Assembly: GCA_008921705.1 (NCBI GenBank)
Contig: VFFE01006081.1
Location: forward strand, 61,624-125,623
From: Burhinus oedicnemus
Taxonomy: Eukaryota; Chordata; Aves; Charadriiformes; Burhinidae
Length of the DNA: 64,000 nt
Direction: 5' to 3'
How positions within the stretch are numbered: position 1 is the stretch's first letter; each line of letters opens with the position of its first letter. Positions 1-13,500 of the stretch are shown here, in pieces. The notes under the pieces are model-generated. The model did no database searches and was not told the DNA's origin. It saw only the letters and a program-made list of their open reading frames with translations. Made by a program: the position numbers and the translations under genes.

Positions 1-69
<69 letters not shown>
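1..69 (+). repeat. Poly(A) tract at window edge
   Basis: Sixty-nine uninterrupted A residues open the window, and the run may extend further left. It is by far the longest homopolymer here; the other A or T runs are roughly 9 to 14 bases. It could be a retrocopy tail, a simple repeat, or a long-read assembly or padding artefact. The sequence alone cannot separate these. Confidence 0.9.
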
Positions 70-74
<5 letters not shown>

Positions 75-3000
75 TAGTAAATATTTAAGCCTTTGTCCTG
101 TTTTAGTTTCATTCTATAAAAGCAAATACATGTCACATTTAAAAACGTCAGTAATTCTAGCTCTCTGATCTGAAATGAAAGAGAAGAACAGTATTAAAAA
201 CCCCTTAAGCCTGGGTTGGTACCAATTTCTAAAAGACTGTGTTGCCAACTGCATTAAAAACTGAGCTTTTCCAGAAGATTAAGATGTCTTCACAAATAGA
301 TACTCAAACCAGCTGGCAAACTAATTTAAATATTTGCCCAGCCATTATAGTTGCTAATAACATTGGATTGGGAAGGGGATGATGCCAAAACCAGGGAGAC
401 ATTACAAATAGGTTTGGGGTTGTTTCTGCATGAAGTCTGTTTCATCCTAAAGTGGTCCCCTCAGTGCTGGTGAGCTGTGCCTCCTTCCTGGATGCTATTA
501 ATGGCATTATTATCCCCAAAAGAAGCAGTCATGCTTGGAAAACCCATCTGTTTTGATATCACACAAACATCCTGTATGTAAATGCAGGACTGCAGAAGAG
601 GAGCTGAAACCAGCTGCTCTCCTATAAGCATCTCGCGTTGTCCAACATCCTTCTGCCACAGCAGCTACTGGTCGGTACCCAAGATGATCTGCTGAGGTAG
701 GGTGATACCTGGCTTTACCAGTGCTGGGAACTCTGGGGTTATGTGGCCTTGACTCAGCGGGGAAAACAAGTGGCTCTGGACTGCGCTACCAAAACCAGGA
801 GGCTCATAGTATGGTGTGAGATTTGTTTTTAATTAAAAAACCCCTCTGTTTATGAATCAGAGCCCAGGGCACTGTTCAAACCTCAATTTAATGGACTTTT
901 TTTCCTCTGTCTGTGACTTCATAGTGGCCCACTCTGTGGCCTGGAGATATGACGATATTTTCTGCTATTTTTTTTTCATTCTTAAAGATTCTCAAAGCCA
1001 GATCCAGTCTTGGGAGAAGAGATGGGAGGATTTTAGTCTCTGTCATCCTAACTGGTTGACTTTGCGTTCCTGCAACTGTTTGTCGGCTTCCAAGAAAGTA
1101 TTTCCTTGCATGTTCCTGGGGTAAAACTTGTCTCTCCTGTCCTTACAAAACAAAGGATCCACCTGGTTGGAGGGAAGGATGCAGATGTTCAGTTTCTACC
1201 TTGCAGCCCTGCTGTAAGAATCGAGGCTCTGTGCTGGCCCTTCTCTGTGTGTCAGAACTCAGATGACCCTCAAAGATCAGTCAAAATATCTCCTGTAACA
1301 TCTTTGTATGGCTGCAGCTCACTGCACTCTCGCCCTTGGACCCAGGATGCCTTCTGTCCCCAGATCAGTAGTCCTGAGACTAACACACTTGCTTCCCTCC
1401 CCTTCACAGGGCACTGGTACTTGGGTGTTTGGGCAACACTGATGTGTGTGGCCAGCTGTTATTTTCTCTAAAATCTGTATGAAATCAATATGTCCCTCAA
1501 ACACCATCAGTCCTGACATGAAAACAAATGCCATTCTGCTGCTGCAGAAAGCCAAGGTTTATCTTTTGAAGAGAGCTGTCCTCCGATAGCATCTTAATGC
1601 CCAGAAGAGGTCACAGAGATTGAGATGATAGAAATTTTTGCTTTGAAATGCATGATTACTTTTTTTTTTTCTGCTGTTAAGCAAAAACATTTCAAGTGAG
1701 CCTTGTAAATTTTTGCCAGCCTGAGGCAATCGGCTCCTTTAAATGGTATTTCTTATTTTAAAATACCATAAAATAGAAATAAGTGCATAGGGAGATACAT
1801 AGTCCACCCACTACTGATGTATGTCGTTACGGTATAGGCATATATTATATACAGTCCTATGCATCTGCCAACTGCTCAGCTTAAAAGGCTCTCAGGCTTT
1901 CCTTTCTAAATCAAATTTTGTGCGGAGAATTATAAAAGCCCAGTGAGATATGCAAACAAAAGGATTTTGTCAATTAACTTAGAGCAAAGGAGAGCATCAA
2001 AACCAGAGACAAAAAGATACGTTTCTGGGTCTTGCTTTTAACACTCTTCAGCTTCTAGAATTGAAACACATCTTGGAAGGGAAGGACCCCCAGAGTTTAG
2101 TCCCTTCTTATAATTTCACAAGTCTCACCAATCAGAATCCCAGTGCCAAGGTAGCTTGTTTTCTACAGATTTAGGAAGCTAAGTAAAGGATACACCTACA
2201 CAAGCAATGATGCAATCCTTACTGATTTAGGCATGCGTGGCAGGCCAGATTGGCTGCCTGTCCCTCCTGAGGAAGTTCACCACCTCAAAGTCATCCTGGA
2301 CCGCAGCCTTTGATGACACAGCCTTAGGGCTGGGTATTAGGATGGTTCTGTAAGTGCTATTTTAAACATCCTGGGTCCCTGGCTTGCTGAGAGCCAGAGG
2401 GTGAGGGTGGGAATAGTGCCCATGTTTGCTAAATTCTCCGTCAAGCGCAAATGGAGTTTCCTTTCAGTTTTATTGGGATTAGCCAGGACTTTGGTAGTGC
2501 CCAAATTATACTAAGCAAAGCCACAGACTAATGCATATATTCATCCTTCCCACCTTGCAAGCAGACTGTAACAAATAGTCCAGTGTAGTTGGAAGGAGTT
2601 TGGTTAGCAGCACGCAGGCACTATTCGTAGTTAAAAGCAGAGCCTGGTGACCATGGGCTTTGGTGCAATCAATGAAATTAACCCCATCAGCTGGTTAACT
2701 GACATCACCTTTGCCTGTGGCTGGACCCTTCAGTCCTGGTGCCAGTCTGTCAGGGAGGAGTAGGAGGTATCAAAGAACAACAGGCTGAAAGTAGACCTGG
2801 GGGAAGAGCTGTGGTACCTGAAACCAAGCATTAACAGTGATTGGATTAATTATGGGAGCAAGGTCATTTCTACAGTTTTGAAGCAATTCCAGGAGGGAAT
2901 TCTTCTGAATGTTAATGGCAAGTTACAGCCAAAAGCTGTGATTTAATGCCTCTATTTATTGCCTTTTAATAAAATCAAATTGTTAGTAATGCTGAGAGCT

Positions 3001-3829
3001 CCAGATTGGGAGAGCTGAGAAAAGCTCAGCCCTCTCTGTGGTTTTTATGCTTTAACTCACAAATATTATCTTTCATCCTAAGAATGCTGCTGTATTATTT
3101 GCATTCTAGTAACGCTGCAGCTCTAAAGGAAGCTGGGGATACTGTTGTGTTAGATGTTGTATATGTTTCTAGCAAGTTTTACAGAGACACAGCAGGGGCA
3201 GTTTAGCACACTGATAGAGGACAGGGTGGATGCACGGTGGATATGGAAACAGGTCCTGTAATCAAAGGCCAGAGAAGTGAAGGGTTGGAGAGAGCATGGG
3301 AGGCAGAAATATGGTTATTCCTGGTTTGGGGGAGATGAAATGAGTTCTCCAAAGCAAGGAACTGCAACTCCTTCCTTCTGTCTTGTTTTGGTAGGTTACT
3401 GAATGTTTTCTGATTTGCTCTAAATCCCTAGTTCTGCCAGAAGTTGGGTAACTTTGATCTTATGCCGTGTCTGTAGAAATTAGGTCTGCTGTTTTGGGCT
3501 GCCAGATTGACTATAAGAGAAAGCCCAGCAGGCACTGAATGGGGTGTTAGGCAGATGTAGAAAAATATAAATTCAGTGATGACTACAGTTGGTTTCATGC
3601 TAGTCATGAGATTTCACGTCATAACTCCCCCTGGAAACGGCACAGACAGCAGCCATGAAGCACATGAGAAGTGTTAATTGCTTTGTGTTGTCCTGTACGT
3701 GGTGCAATTAATATGTCATCATCTATAACGTACTTGGTAAAACAGAGTGAAAGTTGTCAGATGGGAAACCGGGGGAAGTGTTTTTCATTGTTTTCAGTTT
3801 CTCCTTGTTTTGATTTGTCTCCTTACCAG
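70..3829. other. Non-coding interval, nothing assigned
   Basis: I see no recognisable gene, RNA gene or repeat family. Open frames are at most 121 codons and overlap frames on the other strand. Around 1921-1990 there is an AT-rich patch with an octamer-like ATATGCAAA and a CAATTAA core, which could be regulatory but has no further support. If the exon proposed at 3830 is real, this interval would be its upstream intron. Confidence 0.5.
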
Positions 3830-3895
3830 CGGAAACTGAATCAGGCAAAAGCCCAGCAAGAACAGCCTGATGAGCTATTTACCAGTAAGCAGTAA
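3830..3895 (+). other. Possible terminal coding exon (weak)
   Basis: A pyrimidine-rich tract (about 3797-3825) leads into TTACCAG, a good splice-acceptor context. The sequence after it reads 21 codons to a TAA at 3893: RKLNQAKAQQEQPDELFTSK followed by Q. The composition is polar, Q/K/E-rich and low in Cys and Trp, unlike the Cys/Ser/Trp-rich random frames elsewhere. A 3'UTR-like stretch ending in a strong poly(A) site follows. I do not recognise the protein. The frame is also open upstream from an ATG at 3671, so the exon start rests only on the acceptor. It could easily be chance. Confidence 0.18.
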
Positions 3896-5210
3896 AAAAT
3901 AGTGGTTGAGCAACTGAAGCTGTATGACAGTTATCACTTTTAAGTTTGTCACTTTGAGGGCTCTGATTGTCTGCTGTGTCACATAGGTATTGCACTGGCA
4001 ATTATCAGTGTTATAGAGCAGATAATTGGGTATAGACCCTACACAAGCGATCTTCCCTCTGCCTGTACTGTGTACATGCTGGCAGCACTGGGGACTTGTT
4101 TGGGTCCGGGGTGCATTACACTGGGCACAGAAATACTTTTTCCCTTTGCAGTCCACCCCAAACCCAGCTGCAGCTGCTATGGGCTCCTATCAAATTCAAC
4201 TATCTTTGGATCAGGCAGGCTCTAAATGTCAACCTGGACATTTGGAGGTGAGCTCGGGGAGAAGAAGCTAGATCCAGGCCAGCAGTGCTCTGGCTGTGGA
4301 GCTTACATGCTCTGGTTTCGCATCTTAGACAAGAGGCAATTGCATATTTCTTGGCTGGTTTTGGATTTCAGGAGTGTGCTTCTCCCCTGCCTCTTATAGC
4401 TGTGTTGCACTGCAGAGATATATAATGGCATTGGTCTTGTAGGTCAGTATGTCACACGTGACGTCCTCTACTTGTATATACTTATGTGTATTTTCTTCTG
4501 GGTTATCAGTGGAAAATGTGGATTCCTGTGGCGGTGGGGGGAAGCCCTACTTTTACTGTTTGTTCTTATGCAGTATTGATATTTAAACAGCAGTGGCTCA
4601 AAGAACGTGGTTGTGTGCAGCGTATTTGTACATGTCAACAAAGAAAGAAATGGACACTGTCACTTTAAAAGTTCAATTTTTTTATTTTGTAAATGTGCTG
4701 CTATGTGCAGTTGCATTTTTAATCTGTATTTATCTATGGATCACAGCTTAGCGCACTGAAACTGGGCTATTTGCCATCACTGCATCTTGTGCAAAGCATT
4801 TTTCAAGAGTGGTCAACTTATCCCAACTCTTTCTTCCCACTTCCTGCCCCAAAATCCTGCAATCATTGATTTTTGTATATTACCAGACATATGCCTGAAC
4901 TGTTTTTGTAACTTGCAACATCTGTCCTCATGGTAGAAGAAATGGTAGCTTAGCCAGTGAACACTGTTGATACGTGGTGTTGGTGCGTTGCAGCCGTAGT
5001 TTCAAATACTCTGGTGCCCAACCGTAAATTAATGCCTTTCCAAGTGAGATCTAGTTAGAAGGGTTTTTCTCTTCCTTTTTATTGCTGATGCAGCTTGTTT
5101 GTGGGTGCGTGTGCTGTATGGTGTCAGTGATCTCTTCCTACTTCAGTCATTGCTTATCTATTTTATTTAAAATTAATAATTTGCAATAAACTTGATAAGC
5201 TCAAGATGTT
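3896..5210 (+). other. Candidate 3' untranslated region
   Basis: The stretch is non-coding and becomes T-rich over its last 700 bases, as distal vertebrate 3'UTRs do. It ends at a well-formed polyadenylation site (see 5185). It would be about 1.3 kb if the exon at 3830 is real. T-rich texture and one AATAAA are not proof, since AATAAA occurs many times by chance in 64 kb. It may be ordinary intergenic sequence. Confidence 0.25.
5185..5190 (+). terminator. Candidate poly(A) signal AATAAA
   Basis: AATAAA is followed 11-13 bases later by a CA dinucleotide suitable for cleavage (in GCTCAAG), then by a GU/U-rich stretch (TGTTCTTGCCTGTTTT). That is the canonical arrangement of hexamer, cleavage site and downstream element. 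It is the best-formed poly(A) site I noticed on the + strand. Confidence 0.35.
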
Positions 5211-8200
5211 CTTGCCTGTTTTACGTAGAGCCCATTGCCACAACATCTGAGCATTTCCCACAGGTGAAGGAATTTATCTGCACAGTATTCTAGAGAGGAT
5301 GTAAACGCCCCTGTTCTGTAGTGGAAACCCAGTTTCATAATTTCTTCATCAAGAAAGCTAGGAGATTTACGGTTTGTCTCATATTCTCTCTAGCTATAAC
5401 TTCTGTTTGTTTGCTTTGCCTTTTTTTTTTTTTATATATGGACCTTAAGCTAGGCACTTCTGTTTGGGAATAAACCAGAGCATATAAACATGCTGTCTTT
5501 GTAAGATCAACCTGAACGTCTTATATATATCAGGGTAGTAATTTATTGAGAGAGAGGGAAGACGTGCCAGCACTGTTAGCTCCCTGGAAAACTCCTGTCT
5601 GAGGTAGCCTTTCTAAGGAAGAGCTAGAAGTGCCTGCGTCCTGGATAGCTAAAAGAATGAATAACAGTCTGGCAACCATTTATTAAGGAAGAGCCCTCCA
5701 TTGATAGGGGCAAGCCTATCTGCCCTTAACGGCTTTTTTTATTTGATCCTATCACTAACAGTTTGGGCCTTGTATGAGAGAAGTTCAGTGAGTGACAGTC
5801 TTACCTTTTGTGTAGCACTGATTGAGAGAGATTATTTCTACTGAGATAAGAATTATTCTGACAGTCTCATTACTGTCAAGTAAAAATTAGAGCAGTCCTG
5901 AAACTGCGAGTCTTAGCCTGGAGTATCTATTAATTGATGCCCAGATGGAAAGACGTCCTCCATGGACTGCAACAGACTCCTTCATCAGGCATAAAACAAC
6001 TTACCTGAAGTAATTACACAACCACAAACTAGACACAGCCCTCTGAGAATGAGAAGATCTGCTCTGCTTGGGCACTTCTTCACTTGCAAAGAAATGTAAA
6101 GGACAGAGGCTGCATGGATAAGTTTGGCATCTATAGAAATAGCTTTTAGGAAGAAATATTCCCAATTTCATTTTAAATGTATAGTGCATGTAGCTATATA
6201 ATGGTTTATGAAATTGCAATACATATATGAGAAATTGGGTTTTAAGAGTACTTACAGACAAATAATTGATAGGTAAAAAGTAATTTGGACCATCTTTCAC
6301 CTTTCAATCTCTTGTTTTCTTAGGAAGGGCAGCTGCTTCTTTCCTGGTTTTGGCAAAACTCTCCATAAGATAAATGATACTTTCCTTAAATATTACTAGT
6401 GCTAGTCATGAGAGACTGCTGAGTAACTAGTTCTCTTTGAAGGAGGACTCGGCTGTATATAATGTGTGTGTCTATACTCACACCTTGAATAGATTAACTC
6501 CCTTCAGCCTCAGTACATGTGATAGAAAAGCAAAGAGTTTAAAAAGGTTAGAGAGAAGATTATTGACTTTCATGCTTGAGTTGAATCTGAAGCTTATTCT
6601 GTTTGGGTTATTTCAGCAGTCCATTTACAGGAAAGTTTGTGCATATTCCCTGAAATATTTCATTTTTTTCTTTTTTCTATACCAGGGCCTTCCATTTTCC
6701 ATCCTTAACACTGAGAAATCCAGGGAACATAGATTGATCTGGCTTTCCAGTACCTCTTCTCTGCTTCTGGTGTACTAATTAAACACATATAGGGCCTGTC
6801 TTTTACATTTTACTGTGTATTTAAGAGTTATCTGTGCTATCTGACTCTGACTAGTTTCAGTGATTTTGGTGTTTCACCCAGAGATGATGTGCATCATCCC
6901 AACCAGCCTCTGTGCATGCCTAGGGGCTCTGGCTGGTTGCGCACTTGATCCCTTCATTTCCTTTTCCTATTCTGAGTATGCTGCTGCCAAAAGTAATAAA
7001 TATGACAAAATGCTGACATTTTCAATTTATTGGTACCTATGCCCTCAGGCAGGACACATTATATCTTTTAGGGAAATTGGGACCCTAGGAATTCAGAATG
7101 AAGTGAAAGAGGATTGAATTATAGATGAGAGGCTATTCGACTTCTTCACAATCCTAAATCCAGGGCTGCAAACTACAAAATTAGCGGCGTGTGTCTCATG
7201 AGAGCTGCCCTCTAACCTTCTGGTCCATACTGGGACTTCATCCTACGTTCATAGGGTTCTGTCAAGACATCTTTTTCTAGAATGACTTTGCACACTCACC
7301 CTGTGAAGTCTTTCAATAATACCTTCTTCCATCCAACCTACAGTTTTCAGGTTTCAGCATTGCAGTGTGTTTGCGCCGCCCCTCAGCATTGCTTCCACTC
7401 CCCAGAAGGGCAAAGCTCACAGCCTGAGAACTGCGTAACAGACTAACAGATACCACAAGGCTACAGACCAGAGGGAGCAGTGATAGCTGGGGCTTTAGGA
7501 GCCAGTTTGGGAATGGATACCTTACAGGCTGGGGTGAGATGAAGCTCCAGGAAGTTATTGTGGTACTTATCAAAACTGTGTGCCCTCTTGGCCTTCTCCA
7601 TGTATTTGTCCCTGAATCTGTCCCCATGAAATTGCAAATGCAAAAAACAAAACAGGCTATTAAAACTCGCTATACGTGCATTAAAAACAAATCACACCGT
7701 CCCAGCACAGGAAGGTAATTGACAAACTCAGAGTGCATGAAATCGCTGCAACGCTGAGAGCAAAGTAAGAAGTGATGAAAATATCAGTCTCCAACCCGCA
7801 TGTTAGCAATGCGTTCTGAGCCATAAATACCAATTACTGAGCCACCAGCTGTAAGTGAGCCTTATAGTTCAGGGCTGAAACACCCTCTTCCCCTCCTTTA
7901 GTGATTAAAAAATAAAATAAAGAAAATATAAAAGTTTAAAGAATAAAAGATCTCTTGGACCTCCAAGAACTTGAATTTTTGTTTGTCTTTTGTGCCAGTG
8001 AATTATACGAGTAACCTCGGTAGAAATCACACTTGCCAGAAACCCCTTAATTACACCCATAAACAAGCCTTGTCCAACCTTTGTCTGTCTGCCCTAAAAT
8101 CTGTTGTGCTGTTATACTGGGGCTGCTCTGCAAGGTCTTCCCTCTGTGAGATTCAGCTCTAATGTTATGTCTGAGAGGAGGCAGAGGAGTTAGGCTGGAA

Positions 8201-10539
8201 GGACAAAAACTGAGAGAAACCTTCTTCCATATTACAATGGTAAAAGGATGCAATGGTGGGTATCTCTTGTTGTTGTGTTCCTTGACCTCTGCTTTTCCCT
8301 GGACCCAGAACAACAGCAGAGTATCTGTTGTCACTGGAGAAAGGTTTTTCTCTCTCACAATGACGCAGGCAGTGCACGTACCTCAAAATCCCTGCAAATG
8401 TAGTAGTTAAAAAGAGGGCCCTTCCTACCCCTTACGCAGGGCACCTCACAGGGTCTCACCTAGCACAGTAATTTCGGCATGAAACCGGTGCTTGTTAGTC
8501 TTGCACAAAGCTCTTTGGAGATAAGGATGATCTCAATGTGACCACAGTGCACACAATAAAAATATTGGTCTAAAGGAAACAAGTCGAAAATCTGTAGCTT
8601 CTCCCCACTTTCATAAATAACTGCCAAGCAGTTGGGCAGTTTGGATTTTGTGCATCTAAAATTTTGATTCAAATGTTTGATCAAGTTTCATAATTGCTGG
8701 TAACAGTTGTTTGTAGGATATACAGCAAGTAAAGATGGGGTTAACTCAACATGCTGCAGTATTAAGCTGAGCAGCAGCAGTATGCACTGTACAGTATCTG
8801 TAAAGTGTGTTTGAATTTGAATCTCATCAGCAAATAAGGTTTATTGCCAGGCTAATAAACTGTGTCCCTCAGCCACTAATTGAAAAGCCTTCACTGCCTC
8901 AGCCCCTTTCCAGTCCTCTGGTTTTGTTTACCATGATACCAAGATGGTGTCTGCATTTTTATAGCATCACTTATTGCTTGTTTAACTCCTATTGCCCTCC
9001 TCCAAAAGCTGTTACTAACCTGGGAGCTTGCTCAGTGTTCCCATTTTGTTTTGCCTAATTTGACAGTGATGCAATGCCGAAGTTTGCATCGTCATGTTTG
9101 CCTCCTTTAGGAAAGAGAAGGCCTGGGGCCGTCAACGGCTTTCCATTGGGTCTTGTCTCTTTTACAGCACCTTGTTAGTCAAGAGGGAATATTAGTCCTG
9201 GGTGGGCTTCCCCTGGCTTCCTGGTTTATGTGGGTATGGCCTAAGACCCCATGCTGCTGACCTGAATGCAAACAGGACTTTGCGTGTCCTGTGTGACATA
9301 GCTCTGCCTGCCAGATCCAAATGCCGATGAGCAATCACTCTCAATCCTGTCTCTTTTCAAGAGTGGTGAACTGCTGTTTGACCACCTAAATGCTCTTGCT
9401 TTGACTTCTTTTCGAAGTCTCTTCTACCAACGTCAAGCTAGGTTCAGATCGTCATGAGCTTTCCAGAATGGTCTGCTGAGCTCATGGCTTCCAGGCTAAG
9501 CCATAGCACTCTAATGTTTCAAGCAGAGGATTTGTGACTGGGCCCTGAAGAGATGCAGAGCTGTCCTCTGCCTTCAGACACATGAGACGAAGTTGATTAA
9601 TATTTGCAAACCCAATGAGTTGAAGTCTTAGTGGGTGAGGATCTCATTGCCTGTATTAGTCACTGGTGAAAACGAGGAGGACTGGTTTCCTTTGCAGAAA
9701 TCATTGGTGAAAGTCCAGAGGAGTGGTGTTATTTCTTGTTTATTTGGTGAACAAATACAGTTCATCTGCAGAAGCTTTCTATCAAGAATTGACATTTTTT
9801 GGAAGTTAATGTTAAACTCCCAAGCATCTCAAGCTTGGATGGTGGAACAAATCAAGAGAAGTTTTACTGGAAAAAGAAAAAAAATAATCCTACATTATGG
9901 CAGAGTGTGCATACTCACAGTCTGGCTTTTGCTCCAAATTCTTGTATCCTGCTAGCTTTCTTGCCGGGAAGATCTTGTCCTGGTGGAAAATGATGTACGG
10001 GTAACTCTGTGGTAGTGACAACCCAGAGATTGCTTGTTGTTGAAAGTGGGTGGCCCATCCTTACAGGTGGGTTGGACAACAAATTTTTGGGATAAAGCTA
10101 GGCAAAGAGGAGGACCTCTTTCAGTTATGCTGGAGACACAAGACAGTGACACCCACTAGCATAAGTATTACTAGTTCTAAGACACTCTTGTTTCTTTCCC
10201 AAACTGAAGGTAAAATTGAGCATTAATGCAAAATGCTTCTGCAAACCTCGTCATACCAACAGGACTTTTAATATGGATGATTAAGTAAAACACCTTATAG
10301 GGTACAGCGTGCTTAAGCTGTTCTCAGGAGCGGACATGGTCCATTGTGTTTCATAAAACCTGGAAACTTAAAGCATTTTTTTTTTTATTGTTGTCTGTAG
10401 TATCGAGCATTTAAACTATCTCTTTTTTCCCTATAATATTTGCTCTGCTGACTTAAATATTTGTAACAAACAGAAGTATGGATGAATGGAATAGTCAGGA
10501 ATTATCTTCCTAGTGCTCATAAAAATAGAGAAATAGGCA
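5211..10539. other. Non-coding interval, nothing assigned
   Basis: I found no gene, RNA gene or confidently recognised repeat. There are several T runs (for example 5422-5434) and short open frames of no more than 113 codons with no family resemblance. The texture is that of intron or intergenic DNA. Confidence 0.5.
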
Positions 10540-10590
10540 TTAATACCAAATAGTCTTAATACCAATAATACCAATAGTCTTAATACCAAA
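10540..10590 (+). repeat. Short tandem repeat of TTAATACCAA units
   Basis: The block repeats TTAATACCAA three times, separated by (A)TAGTC linkers, with an extra AATACCAA inside the second unit. It spans about 51 bases and is imperfect. It probably arose by replication slippage and has no sign of function. Confidence 0.75.
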
Positions 10591-13500
10591 GTGTATGTTT
10601 TCTTGCCAGCCTTCATCTATGTCTTCTCATTGTATGTCTGTGGGCTTGGAGGATGCAGATTTTGTTTCCTGATCAAAACTGTAATGGACGGAGATGACAA
10701 GGCTCATCAGTCCAGTGCTGTTGATGGTCTCCTTGTCAGCAGCACTTTTCCTTCAGAGTTAGCTCCTGACTTACTGCCAGGGAGGAGGAGGGTAATCAGC
10801 TCTGCTGGCCTCAGCCTTGGCCAGGGTGGCTGTTACTCTTTTCCTCTGCTGAAATGCATTGTTGGTTGGGTGCCTATATGAAGCTAAAACCTTAGAGATG
10901 AGAGGATTCTAAAATTTTGCCCCCTCAGTGTCAGATCAGGCACTTCAGATATCAGATGGATGGATGAACAGGATGGGTTTGTGTTTCAAGCAGTAGATGA
11001 GAAACAGAGAGACTTGAGTTAATTTCCTTTTTGTTCGTTACATGTACTATTTATTTGTAACCCAATTTCTTCTCTAAAGTACCTATGTTTCATTTCCTCA
11101 TCTTGGCATTCTCAGTAATCCTACTTACCTCCTCTATGGGGGTCTTATGAACATTAACATTGATAATGCACTGTGTGATTCGTTGATGATCATGGATGTG
11201 TATTTGTGTGTCAAATACCATTAGTTCAGTCCTTCTCTTAAATAATGTTTCTCAGTCTATGAGCACTGATGATGGGGCTCCATACGAACACAATTTCCCT
11301 CTATAGATCATCTGCCAGATGCCACAGCGATCCTTAATGTAAAGCTAATGACTTTTTCAAATTAATTTAAACAGCCTAACAATGAGATGTAACTGAGAAA
11401 ATTAAGGATGCTATCGCGTTCAGAGGCTAAATGGATGTGGGATGTGTAACAGGAAGTATAAATGCAGTTAATCTCAAATTGCAAATTCAGATCCAAACTG
11501 GAGCCTCAAACTTTATTCAAATAGCTAACAACTAAAACATAAAGGTGTGCTTTCATCTTTAACAAAAGACAGAGGAAGTTTTTTCCTAGATCAGCTGAAC
11601 GCTTTCATCTTCAGATACTGCTGTGTCATAGTTTTGGTTTGATTACTTACATTAATTGAAAATAAAGTGGTGTTTTCTAGTTGTGGGTGTGAAAAGAGTC
11701 ATTACCTAGAGTTGCTCAATAACCAGTAGCTTTTCAAACTTTCTTGTGCATGTTTAGTTACAGTAAATAATCCAGCATATATGGGCTCATGGGCTAGAGA
11801 GCAGTGTAGTCACTCTGTGGGAGATCTTTTTGGGGAGGATTTTAAAACCTGCTGTCATGAAAAGTGACATCTTACTATGGCTACTCAAACTCCATCACTA
11901 CAAGTAGCCAAGTGTTTCTGACAAATGAAAGTGATGATATTTGCATGTTGGTGGTAAGAATTTAGATTTGGTACCTTATTCAGGTAAACGGATGTCATTC
12001 CTCCCTCTAGAAGCTGTCATTTCTTCTGCAACCTAAACTTAAAAATGTGTGTGGACTGGACACCGCTCTGTGACCTAGGGCAAAGAAAAGCACACGGATT
12101 AACAAAGAAAGAGCCTCATTTAGAAGCAATTTATTACATTTTAAAATTTACTTTTATTGTTCATTAGAAGCTGCTAAATGCTAAAGAAATAAACCTAAAA
12201 TATATAGAAAAAAATGTAACTAGGAGGAATTATAAACAAATGTATTTGTTATTACCCAGTCCCAGTGTTAAGCACAGGACAGGCTACTGCAGAGTGCCTA
12301 GTGTACAGCCTCGTTTGGGGCTTTTGAAGGACTAAAGTGTCACCTTGACTTAATGTTTTTCTCAGTATCTACAACAGCCTGGGCTATCTTTTTCTGTCTT
12401 GCATCATTTAGATTGGCAGTGAAACTCTGGGACCTCGATGTGAGATGTCAGATAAAGCCAGATGTGCACCATGTAATTCAGCACAGAAAACAGTATGTGT
12501 TTGCTCTGAAGGCGTTTATTGATTGCAAATGCTTTTATTAGGAAATGTGTTGGAGTAATTTTCTTTATAAGATCATGTTCTTCTGGTTGTATTTTACTTT
12601 GTTTTTCTTTTATTTTAGTGCATTTTACTTTATTGGGTAACAAGTGAGAATGACCTCTATCGATTTTATTTATTTATTTGTTTTTAACCTCTGCTTCTGG
12701 CTGCCTTTGTTTATTTTTCCCTGTTTTTCTTTTTAATTGTTTGAAATAATTTAAATTCAGATTCAATGCTGTTATTCAGCATCTGTTCACTGCATTATGA
12801 GCTTTTACGTGTGCAACCTACACTGGACTTATCTTGACAGGGGTGAGAATAAAGGAGATTTTAAAGGCACTCAACAATTTCTTAGCAGCCGCTAAGACCG
12901 AGCACTGCTTCTGCTCTGAAATCCTCCTGTTTCAAAGTAATCTTGGCCCTGCAGATGTATTCACAGATAAAAGTTCCAGTCAGATCGAACATTTTATCTC
13001 TCTGAAGTAATGTACTAGCTATCACTTTTCATGTAGGTTTTTTTTTTTTTTAAACTGGCTAAGCTTTTCCTATCTGTTTTTTTCCACTGAAAATGGAAAC
13101 ACTGTTAAAGCAGCTTAAAATAATTTGATCATGGATGAATTCTGGCATGTAGCTAAACCCAAATCTGGAAAGAGGGTGTTTCTTTGCTGCCAATGATGAG
13201 GTGTTTTTGTTGGCAGAGGTGGATCATTTAACAACAATGGTTTGTTTGGCTGTCGACGTACCGTGTATGGTATGTTGATGTACACTCTTGTTATGGTATA
13301 AAGCATTGTGGTGCTCCAGGGGTTGATCGACAAAAAATTTTATCCAGGAACAAATAACAGTAGAGCTTTTGGTTACCCACATGGCCATTTGTTCTTGGTT
13401 GGGACAGCCTGTGTGACAGAAGCAGGTCCCTTTTCCACAAAACAAGACTGACCAAGCCACAGGGACTTACTGGCCACATGTTCTTGTCCTCAGCAAATGC

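Noticed and set aside
2069..2105. CR1 3' end resemblance (TTGGAAGGGAAGGACC..)
   Set aside because: The match stops after a dozen bases and lacks the expected CATAGAAT and CTAGTCCAACC segments in register.
12068..12086. MIR core resemblance (CTGTGACCTAGGGCAA)
   Set aside because: Only about 19 bases match and the flanks do not continue the element.
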